DNA from: Bacteroidales bacterium
GTDB lineage: Bacteria > Bacteroidota > Bacteroidia > Bacteroidales > Lentimicrobiaceae
Length of the DNA stretch: 64,000 nucleotides
NCBI GenBank assembly: GCA_016788045.1
Contig: JAEUTG010000034.1
Location: 1 to 64,000 of the forward strand
Direction: 5' to 3'
Below the pieces are notes generated by a model, which was not told the DNA's origin, did not search any database, and saw only the letters and a program-made list of their open reading frames with translations. Positions 28,194 through 35,818 of this stretch are shown here, in pieces; within the stretch, counting starts at the first letter, position 1, and every line of letters starts with the position of its first letter. The position numbers were made by a program, and so were the translations under genes.

Positions 28194-30389
28194 ATGCCCC
28201 GTAAAAAGACATCAAAAAAGAACTCCCCGGCTACCAATCCTGTATTTGGACTGATAGAGGCCCTTTTTCTGGCAAATCCCTTCAAAGCTTTCAATTACCG
28301 TCAGGTTTCAAAGATGTTGGGCATTACCGATAAAGTTACCCGCGCTCTGGTTAATCAGGCGCTTGAATCGATGACGAAGGCCGGCTCCATCATAGAGCTT
28401 AACCGGGGTAAATATAAATACAACCCCGAACTCCTGGCCGACAAAATACTCAAGACTTCGGTTACCGGTGTGGTTGATATGAAACAGACCGGGAAAGCCT
28501 ACATCTCTGTTCCTGAACTTGATGAAGATGTTTTTGTTGCAGCCAGCAATACAGGTCATGCCCTGCATGGCGATACTGTAAAAGTCCATCTGTTCCCGAT
28601 GCGTAAAGGCCGGAAAACTGAAGGGCAGATCGTTGAGGTGGTGCAACGGGCACGGACAAGTTTTGTGGGTACCGTTCAGATCAGCGGGAAATTTGCTTTT
28701 CTGGTACCCGACGATGTTTCCATCCCCGTTGATATTTTTATTCCCGGAGAATCTTTGCGCAATGCCAGAAACGGGCAGAAAGCCATTGCCCGCATGACCG
28801 ACTGGCCCGAGCATTCCAAAAATCCATTCGGTGAAATCGTACAGGTGCTGGGGCAGCCCGGTAACAACGATGTTGAAATGAATTCAATACTGGCAACCTT
28901 CGACTTTCCGCTTCAGTTCAAGCCTGAAACACTGAAGGAGGCCGAACGGATTCCGGTAATCATCAGTGCTGAGGACATTGCATCCCGCCGCGATTTCAGG
29001 GATCTCTGGACCTGCACCATCGATCCGCCCGACGCCAAGGACTTCGACGATGCCCTGTCGCTCAGAAAGACCGAAGGAGGTGACTGGGAAGTAGGGGTGC
29101 ATATCGCGGATGTTTCACATTATGTAACGCCGGGAACGGCCATCGACAGCGAAGCTTATGACAGGGGTACTTCGGTTTACCTTGTCGACAGGACCATTCC
29201 TATGCTTCCTGAGAAACTCTCCAACCTGGTTTGTTCATTGCGTCCCGATGAAGACAAGCTGTGTTTTTCAGCGGTCTTCATCATCGACGACAAGGGCACC
29301 GTACTTGAGGAATGGTATGGCAAGACGATAATACGGAGCAAACGGCGATACAGTTATGAAGAGGTTCAGCAGATGATTGAAGGCGCTGAAGGAGATTATA
29401 AGGATCAACTGATGGTGCTTAACAGGTTGGCCACCCTGCTGCGCGAAGAAAGATTCAGAAAAGGTTCCATTGCCTTCCATAGTCAGGAAGTCAAGTTTAT
29501 TCTTGATGAAAAAGGAAAGCCGGTGGATACTTATGTGAAAGAGCAGAAAGAGGCCAATATGCTCATCGAAGACTTTATGCTGCTGGCCAACCGGCGTGTT
29601 GCGGAGCTCATCGGACGAAAAAAGGATGATAAAAAACCCCGGACCTTTGTTTACCGCATACATGACGAGCCCAATCAGGAGAAACTTCAGAAGTTCTCAG
29701 AATTCCTGAATAAGCTTGGGTACAAGATGAATACGGGTTCACGCAAAGGACTGGCGAAATCCTTCAACAACCTGTTTGAACAGATCGCCGGAAAAGGCGA
29801 AAAAACGATGATAGAAACCATCGCCATCCGAACCATGGCAAAGGCGGTGTATTCAACGGTCAACATCGGGCATTACGGGCTTGCTTTTCAGCATTACACC
29901 CATTTTACCTCACCCATCCGGCGTTATCCTGACCTGATGGTCCACCGTCTGCTCGAAAGATATCTTGCCGGCAAGCCATCGGTTAATCAGAATGAATTTG
30001 AAAAATACTGCACCCATAGTTCTGATATGGAACGTAAAGCAGTTGAAGCTGAAAGGGCATCGGTAAAGTATAAACAAGCCGAATACCTGCAGGATAAAAT
30101 CGGTCAGTCATTTAACGGGCTGATCTCCGGGGTAAGCAAATGGGGTATTTTTGTAGAACTTGAAGGCAGCAAATGCGAGGGTATGATTTCACTCAAATAC
30201 CTCGATGATGATTTTTATTACCTCGACGATGATAATTACAGGGTCATTGGTCAGCATTATGGCCGTGAGTTCAAGCTCGGGGCTCCTCTCAGGATTAAAG
30301 TAAAACATGTTGATTTACAAAGAAAGCAAATGGATTTTATCCTCGATGATTCAACATCAGGGATGAAGCCGGCAAACAGAAAAGCATAG
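28194..30389 (+). CDS. rnr: Ribonuclease R
   Basis: This 731-residue 3'-to-5' exoribonuclease of the RNB family degrades structured RNA. It has an N-terminal winged-helix segment, cold-shock domains (about residues 75-230) and the catalytic RNB domain with the acidic active-site motif DPPDAKDFDDALSL. HYTHFTSPIRRYPDLMVHRL follows, then a C-terminal S1 domain (GLISGVSKWGIFVELEG). The C-terminus lacks the long basic tail of E. coli RNase R. The next gene starts 5 bases on. Confidence 0.96.
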   Translation: MPRKKTSKKNSPATNPVFGLIEALFLANPFKAFNYRQVSKMLGITDKVTRALVNQALESMTKAGSIIELNRGKYKYNPELLADKILKTSVTGVVDMKQTGKAYISVPELDEDVFVAASNTGHALHGDTVKVHLFPMRKGRKTEGQIVEVVQRARTSFVGTVQISGKFAFLVPDDVSIPVDIFIPGESLRNARNGQKAIARMTDWPEHSKNPFGEIVQVLGQPGNNDVEMNSILATFDFPLQFKPETLKEAERIPVIISAEDIASRRDFRDLWTCTIDPPDAKDFDDALSLRKTEGGDWEVGVHIADVSHYVTPGTAIDSEAYDRGTSVYLVDRTIPMLPEKLSNLVCSLRPDEDKLCFSAVFIIDDKGTVLEEWYGKTIIRSKRRYSYEEVQQMIEGAEGDYKDQLMVLNRLATLLREERFRKGSIAFHSQEVKFILDEKGKPVDTYVKEQKEANMLIEDFMLLANRRVAELIGRKKDDKKPRTFVYRIHDEPNQEKLQKFSEFLNKLGYKMNTGSRKGLAKSFNNLFEQIAGKGEKTMIETIAIRTMAKAVYSTVNIGHYGLAFQHYTHFTSPIRRYPDLMVHRLLERYLAGKPSVNQNEFEKYCTHSSDMERKAVEAERASVKYKQAEYLQDKIGQSFNGLISGVSKWGIFVELEGSKCEGMISLKYLDDDFYYLDDDNYRVIGQHYGREFKLGAPLRIKVKHVDLQRKQMDFILDDSTSGMKPANRKA

Positions 30390-30394
30390 TTGAA

Positions 30395-31537
30395 ATGGAA
30401 AATTTTACAGCATACAACCCCACATCACTGCATTTTGGCAGAAATGTACTCAGCCAGCTGGGGGCTACTGTGGGCAGATTCGGGAAAAAGGTTTTGCTTG
30501 TTTATGGTAAACAATCCATCAAAAGCAGTGGCCTGTACGATACCATCAGGCAGCAGCTGAATCAGGCGGGTGCTGAAGTGTATGAATACAGTGGCATCAG
30601 ATCCAATCCGGTGGTTGAGGATGTGGATGCCGCTGCAGCTGTCGGCCGCGAGCATTCGGTGGATGTGATACTGGCCGTTGGTGGAGGGAGTGTGATCGAC
30701 TCGGCCAAGATCATTTCGATAGCCATTCCGGTAGAAGCACCTGCCTGGGGATTTTTTGAAAGAAGGATGATGCCCAGAACAGCTGTTCCGCTGATTGCTG
30801 TGCTGACACTAGCGGCAACAGGTACTGAAATGAATCAGTTTGCCGTACTTACCAACCATAAAACAGAGAATAAAAGTGGTTACGGCAGCCCGCTGATTTA
30901 TCCGAAACATTCTTTTCTTGATCCTCAGCTGACCACCACAGTTCCGGCTGGTTATACGGCCTATGGTATAGCCGATCTGATCGCTCACAGCCTTGAGGCA
31001 TACTTTGGAAAGGGAGAAGATGCAAGCCTGACCGACCGTTTTATTTTCGCGATCATCAGGGAAGCGGTAGAATATGGACCGGCATTGATGAAAGACCTTA
31101 CAGATTACAAACTGAGGGCCAAGATCATGTTTGCGGCTACCATGGCTTTAAACGGGATGACGATGTATGGCAGGACATCAGGGGACTGGGGCGTGCACAG
31201 CATAGGTCATATTCTTTCGTTTCTGTACGATGTGCCGCACGGCGCTTCACTCACCATTGTTTACCCGGCCTGGATGGAGTTGCAAAGAGAAAACCTTGGT
31301 CACAGGATATCGCTGCTAGGCGAAAGTGTATTCGGAACCCCCGATGTTGATACCACCATCAGCCGCTTCAGGGATTTCTTCAGTTCAATCGGGTGTCCGG
31401 TCAGGCTGAGTGAAGCGGTCACCGGGAACATCGATTACAATGAAATTTTAAGAATCATGATTCAGAATAAGGCAGCAACTTTTGTTCACAAACTTTCGCA
31501 TGACGATTATCAGAGAATTATTGAGCTGATTAAGTAA
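30395..31537 (+). CDS. Iron-containing (type III) alcohol dehydrogenase
   Basis: This 380-residue NAD(P)-dependent oxidoreductase resembles YqhD/BdhA butanol dehydrogenases. The nucleotide-binding motif is AVGGGSVIDSAK, and metal ligands fall in DLIAHSLE, GVHSIGHILS and DVPHGASLTIVYP. The enzyme would reduce aldehydes to alcohols or the reverse in the cytoplasm. It is tightly packed after rnr (5 bases), but the functional link is unclear. Confidence 0.92.
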   Translation: MENFTAYNPTSLHFGRNVLSQLGATVGRFGKKVLLVYGKQSIKSSGLYDTIRQQLNQAGAEVYEYSGIRSNPVVEDVDAAAAVGREHSVDVILAVGGGSVIDSAKIISIAIPVEAPAWGFFERRMMPRTAVPLIAVLTLAATGTEMNQFAVLTNHKTENKSGYGSPLIYPKHSFLDPQLTTTVPAGYTAYGIADLIAHSLEAYFGKGEDASLTDRFIFAIIREAVEYGPALMKDLTDYKLRAKIMFAATMALNGMTMYGRTSGDWGVHSIGHILSFLYDVPHGASLTIVYPAWMELQRENLGHRISLLGESVFGTPDVDTTISRFRDFFSSIGCPVRLSEAVTGNIDYNEILRIMIQNKAATFVHKLSHDDYQRIIELIK

Positions 31538-31555
31538 TTATAAAAGAGAGATTTT

Positions 31556-32830
31556 ATGCCGGGGAGAGGCCACCAGAGATCAGCGTTTCAGAAACTATTT
31601 GACCGGATTGTTATTTTCTTTACCGGGAAAAGTCGGGGAAAAGGGCAAAAAGCAGCACCAGTTGCTGCAGCGGAGGATTCACCATTTCCTCAGCAGAAAC
31701 CATTGGTGTTTCCCAAACCGGCTCCCGAGACGAAGCGAAAGAAGCGTCCGGGAAGAAGGAGGTTTTTTCAGTTCCGGAAACATAAAGGACGTGCCGACGA
31801 CATTTCGCTGCTTATCAATCCTGATATCAAAGTAAAAGAAGCGATTCCGGTCAGAAAAAAGAAGCGGTCACTCTACCGTTATCTCTTCGGGAACCCGAAA
31901 AGGAATGAACCCCAGGTAATTATTATTGACAGAAAACCGGAAGATAAACACGCCGTGTTTTCGGCTCTGAAGACTGAATTCTTCGCAATGCTGAATTCGC
32001 TCGGATTTTACCTGATGGCTTATCTTGTGGTTTACCTGCTGTATCAGTTTACAGAAGCTTTAACTGCGTCGCATTTCAACATTGACTCAGTATTGTTTTA
32101 TTACGAGATCTATTTCCCGGTTGGCAATGCAAGCAATCTGTGGAATAAATTCAATGTAATTGCCATCACCTTTGCAAGTCCCTTTATTTCACTGATACTT
32201 TCATTGATTCTGCTCAGGGGGGTGCTGGTGCGGGAGAAACTCAAGCCACAGATAAGGCTGTTTTTACTATGGGTAGCGTTTCATGCTGCAACCCATTTTC
32301 TGGGAGCTTTTGTTGCTGGAATTGCAACCAGCCAGGGATTCGGATACGTGGTTGACTGGCTTTATTTAAATGTCTTTTTCAGGATATTGATTTCGCTGGC
32401 CTTTTTGTTTCTGCTGACATTAACCGGTTACCGGAACGCAGTTTTTGCCTTTGAGACGATTCCCCCCGGAATCAGGCAGTATAAATGGAAATACAGTCTG
32501 GCACTGTTCCTCAGGTTTATTCTGGTGTGGATAATCGGCGGACTGATGGTCATTGTTGTGAAGTTTCCCAATGGGGTTCCCCAACATGCCAACATCATGG
32601 TGTATGATGCCATTATCATTGCCACTATGGGATTTATGGTAATTCCGATCTTTTTCAACCGAAAGGCACGACCCCGCTCTCTGGCCGAGCGTCCTGTGAA
32701 ATTCAGAAAATCGCAGGCCCTGCTGGTGTTTGTGTTGGCCGTTGTGGTTCTGGTGTTGTTCAGGTTGTTGTTCTCCAGAGGAATTCACCTGATCATCAAT
32801 TTCAGTTTTGATGTCGGGTTTTACCGTTAA
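31556..32830 (+). CDS. Unknown membrane protein with basic cytoplasmic N-terminus
   Basis: This 424-residue protein has no family I recognise. About the first 135 residues are extremely Lys/Arg/Pro-rich, with patches such as KRKKRPGRRRFFQFRKHKGR and VRKKKRSLYRYLFGNPKR. About six membrane helices follow (roughly residues 140-400), with a charged cytoplasmic loop NRKARPRSLAERPVKFRKS. The basic part should be cytoplasmic and could bind nucleic acid or acidic lipids; that is inference only. It follows the alcohol dehydrogenase by 18 bases, so it is likely in the rnr operon. Confidence 0.6.
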   Translation: MPGRGHQRSAFQKLFDRIVIFFTGKSRGKGQKAAPVAAAEDSPFPQQKPLVFPKPAPETKRKKRPGRRRFFQFRKHKGRADDISLLINPDIKVKEAIPVRKKKRSLYRYLFGNPKRNEPQVIIIDRKPEDKHAVFSALKTEFFAMLNSLGFYLMAYLVVYLLYQFTEALTASHFNIDSVLFYYEIYFPVGNASNLWNKFNVIAITFASPFISLILSLILLRGVLVREKLKPQIRLFLLWVAFHAATHFLGAFVAGIATSQGFGYVVDWLYLNVFFRILISLAFLFLLTLTGYRNAVFAFETIPPGIRQYKWKYSLALFLRFILVWIIGGLMVIVVKFPNGVPQHANIMVYDAIIIATMGFMVIPIFFNRKARPRSLAERPVKFRKSQALLVFVLAVVVLVLFRLLFSRGIHLIINFSFDVGFYR

Positions 32831-32853
32831 ACAGTAATACCAGCGGGAAACCG

Positions 32854-34128
32854 TTACAAAACCATTCCAACTCCGATGGTATTGTTGGTAGCTTCATCAA
32901 TAATGATCAATGCCCCTGTGCGCCGGTTTTTCTTATACGGATCAACAAACAGGGGTTTGGTTGTGCGGATGCTGATACAGGCAATGTCATTCAGCCCCAC
33001 ATTGAGGTCTCCCCCAATCTGCTCAAGGTTGTTCACATTCACTTTGTACTTAACCTCTTTTACAATACAGCGCACATCACGCGTGGTATGCTTTACGGTG
33101 TATTTCCCGTTTACCTGAAGCGGTTTTTCGTTCATCCAGCAAACCATCAGGTCGATATCCTGGGTAAGCTGCGGCATGTTCTCCTCTTTAACCAGCATAT
33201 CTCCCCGGCTGATGTCAATATCATCGTTGAGGGTTATGGTTACTGACATAGGGGCGTAGGCGCTTTCTATGGTGTCTTTGTAAAGGTCGATGGATTTAAT
33301 TGTACTGCCAAGCATCGAAGGCAGAACCGTCACCTTGTCTCCTTTTCTGAACACCCCACCGGCTACCCGGCCGGCATATCCGCGGTAATCGTGAAATTCA
33401 TCGGAGATTGGCCTGATGACATACTGAACCGGGAACCTAGGATCGACAAGGTTGTGGTCGTTTCCGATTTCAATGCCTTCGAGTACCTGCCTGAGTGTAC
33501 CACCGGCATACCAGGGCATGTTGGTGGAGGCATCCACAACATTGTCGCCATGCAGTGCACTGATGGGAACAAACCGGATGTCGGGGATGTCTAATTTCTG
33601 TGCGAATTCTGAGTAGGTTTTTTCTATGCTCCTGAATGTTTCTTCGCTGTAGCCAACCAGATCCATCTTGTTGATACAGGCAATTACATGCGGTATTCTC
33701 AGCAATGACGCAATGTATGAATGGCGGCAGGTTTGTTCGGTAACACCGTTGCGGGCATCAATGAGTATGATGGCGGCATTGGCTGTTGAAGCACCGGTAA
33801 CCATGTTACGGGTATACTGAATGTGCCCCGGAGTATCCGCAATGATAAACTTCCGTTTAGGGGTTGCAAAATACCTGTATGCCACGTCAATGGTGATGCC
33901 TTGTTCCCTCTCAGCCCTCAGCCCGTCGGTCAGCAGTGCAAGGTCAACATGTTCGTTACCTCGCCTGATGCTAGCCCGTTTAACCGCTTCCAGCTGATCC
34001 TCGAATATTGATTTGCTGTCGTACAGCAGTCGGCCGATCAGGGTACTTTTTCCATCGTCAACGCTTCCGGCTGTGGTAAACCGCAGCAATTCCATGTCGA
34101 GATAACCTTTGGTGGAGAATTCACTCAT
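32854..34128 (-). CDS. cysN: Sulfate adenylyltransferase GTPase subunit
   Basis: This 424-residue translation-factor-like GTPase couples GTP hydrolysis to formation of adenylyl sulfate by CysD. G1 is GSVDDGKSTLIGRLL, G3 is DTPGHIQYTRN and G4 is NKMD. C-terminal beta-barrel domains 2 and 3 follow. There is no fused APS kinase domain; cysC is a separate gene two positions upstream. It is the last gene of the cysC-cysD-cysN cluster on the minus strand, 56 bases after cysD. Confidence 0.96.
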   Translation of the reverse strand: MSEFSTKGYLDMELLRFTTAGSVDDGKSTLIGRLLYDSKSIFEDQLEAVKRASIRRGNEHVDLALLTDGLRAEREQGITIDVAYRYFATPKRKFIIADTPGHIQYTRNMVTGASTANAAIILIDARNGVTEQTCRHSYIASLLRIPHVIACINKMDLVGYSEETFRSIEKTYSEFAQKLDIPDIRFVPISALHGDNVVDASTNMPWYAGGTLRQVLEGIEIGNDHNLVDPRFPVQYVIRPISDEFHDYRGYAGRVAGGVFRKGDKVTVLPSMLGSTIKSIDLYKDTIESAYAPMSVTITLNDDIDISRGDMLVKEENMPQLTQDIDLMVCWMNEKPLQVNGKYTVKHTTRDVRCIVKEVKYKVNVNNLEQIGGDLNVGLNDIACISIRTTKPLFVDPYKKNRRTGALIIIDEATNNTIGVGMVL

Positions 34129-34184
34129 ATTGATAATCTGTCTTTGTATGTTTTTAAATTGTCATCCGGAGGGAAGGATGACCA

Positions 34185-35093
34185 TCAGAAGTATCCTTCT
34201 TTTTTTCTGTCTTCCATGGCTGCCTCTGACCTCAGGTCGTCGGCCCTGCCACCTCTTTCAGTTACACGTGTTGCGGCAATTTCACTGATGATATCTTCAA
34301 GAGAGTTGGCCGTTGAAAGGGTAAGGCCGGTACACGAGATGTCGCCGATGGTCCGGCATCTGACCGTTTTCGTTTCGTAATATTCACCATCTTTCAGCAT
34401 CATGAAGGGGGCTTTGGCCAGCCATTGCCCGTCGCGGTTAAAAACTTCGCGCTGATGGGTGAAATAGAGGTTGGGAAGTTCAATTTTTTCTTTGAGGATG
34501 TATTGCCAGACATCCATTTCTGTCCAGTTACTGATGGGGAAGACCCTGAAATGTTCGCCGGGGTTTTTTCGTCCGTTGAAGATATTCCAGAGTTCAGGAC
34601 GCTGGTTTTTCGGGTCCCATTGCCCGAACTCATCCCGGTGAGAAAAAAAGCGCTCTTTGGCCCTTGCTTTCTCCTCATCGCGGCGCCCTCCGCCCATGGC
34701 TGCGTCAAATTTATACTTTTCAATGGTATCGAGCAGGGTAGTTGTCTGAAGTATGTTGCGGCTGGCCGTTGGTCCCTTCTCCTCGGTAACCCTGCCGGTA
34801 TCGATACTCTCCTGTACTGAACCAACGATTAGCCGGGCTCCGATGCTTTTAACAAGTTCGTCGCGGTAGGTGATGGTTTCTTCGAAATTGTGCCCGGTGT
34901 CAATATGTACCAACGGAAAGGGGAGTTTGGCAGGGTAAAATGCCTTCACGGCCAGGTGGGTCATTACTATGGAGTCTTTACCACCGGAAAACAGAAGGGC
35001 CGGCCTTTCAAACTGGGCAGCTACTTCCCTGATGACGTAGATAGACTCATATTCAAGTTCCTCAAGATGAGTCAGGTTATAAGAATTTCTCAT
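34185..35093 (-). CDS. cysD: Sulfate adenylyltransferase catalytic subunit
   Basis: This 302-residue ATP sulfurylase small subunit makes APS from ATP and sulfate. The PP-loop LLFSGGKDSIVMTHLA lies near residue 35. Further family signatures are FPLVHIDTGHNFEET, AAMGGGRRDEEKARAKERFFS and ISNWTEMDVWQYI. The start overlaps the cysC stop by 4 bases, so the two are translationally coupled. No PAPS reductase or sulfite reductase gene is in the window. Confidence 0.97.
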   Translation of the reverse strand: MRNSYNLTHLEELEYESIYVIREVAAQFERPALLFSGGKDSIVMTHLAVKAFYPAKLPFPLVHIDTGHNFEETITYRDELVKSIGARLIVGSVQESIDTGRVTEEKGPTASRNILQTTTLLDTIEKYKFDAAMGGGRRDEEKARAKERFFSHRDEFGQWDPKNQRPELWNIFNGRKNPGEHFRVFPISNWTEMDVWQYILKEKIELPNLYFTHQREVFNRDGQWLAKAPFMMLKDGEYYETKTVRCRTIGDISCTGLTLSTANSLEDIISEIAATRVTERGGRADDLRSEAAMEDRKKEGYF

Positions 35094-35650
35094 GAATTAC
35101 TATTCAGTTTTTCAATAACAAAGTCAAACAATTGTTTTACACTCCCGGCTTCATTACCGGATGAAGTATCCAACTCAATGTCAGCATCCAGGGGTGGTTC
35201 GAAGGGTGCACTCACACCGGTAAAATCGGTTATCTCGCCAAGACGTGCTTTCCGGTACATTCCTTTTACGTCGCGTTGTTCGCAAACGCTCAAGGGAGCA
35301 TTCACATAGACACTGGTGAACTGATCGCTCCCTACAATTCCTCTGGCCAGATTGCGAAGACTTTCTGTCGGGGTTATAAATGCACAAACGGTTACAATAC
35401 CGGTTTCGGCAAACAATTTTGAAATCTCAGCAATCCGGCGGATGTTTTCAACCCGGTCTTTCTCCGAATAGCCAAGATCGCTGCAGACCCCTTTTCTGAG
35501 GATGTCACCATCGAGCATCCGGGCAACAATTCCCCGGCTTTGAAGCAGCTGAACGATTCCGGTTGCAATGGTGGTTTTGCCGGAGCAGGGTAAGCCACTC
35601 AACCAGATTACGCAGGCTTTCGGAGAGAGATTGTTTTTTTGAAGAAGCAT
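35090..35650 (-). CDS. cysC: Adenylylsulfate kinase
   Basis: This 186-residue APS kinase phosphorylates APS to PAPS. The P-loop is GLPCSGKTT (from residue 19), a slight variant of the usual GLSGAGKST. The substrate-binding stretch DGDILRKGVCSDLGYSEKDR and the lid FTSVYVNAPLSVCEQRDVKGMY are clear. Being first of the cysCDN cluster, it ensures PAPS output. PAPS could feed assimilation or sulfation; the neighbouring polysaccharide export genes make sulfation worth considering. Confidence 0.95.
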   Translation of the reverse strand: MLLQKNNLSPKACVIWLSGLPCSGKTTIATGIVQLLQSRGIVARMLDGDILRKGVCSDLGYSEKDRVENIRRIAEISKLFAETGIVTVCAFITPTESLRNLARGIVGSDQFTSVYVNAPLSVCEQRDVKGMYRKARLGEITDFTGVSAPFEPPLDADIELDTSSGNEAGSVKQLFDFVIEKLNSNS

Positions 35651-35764
35651 GGATTCGCAGAAGATTAGCCGGTATTTGCCATCATTTGTACGGCTGACAA
35701 AATTAGCATATTTTTCGGAAGGCCGGAAGATATAAGCAATGCTGTACGTTTATGAGCCCGGCAA

Positions 35765-35793
35765 ACAAAAAAGGCTGGCAGCAATGCCAGCCC
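35765..35793 (-). terminator. Terminator of the polysaccharide export operon
   Basis: A perfect 8-bp stem, GGCTGGCA (35773-35780) with TGCCAGCC (35785-35792) and a 4-base loop, is followed on the minus strand by T6. It lies 26 bases beyond the BY-kinase stop codon and before cysC. Confidence 0.8.
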
Positions 35794-35818
35794 TTTCTTG
35801 GTATTATTAATCTGATAA

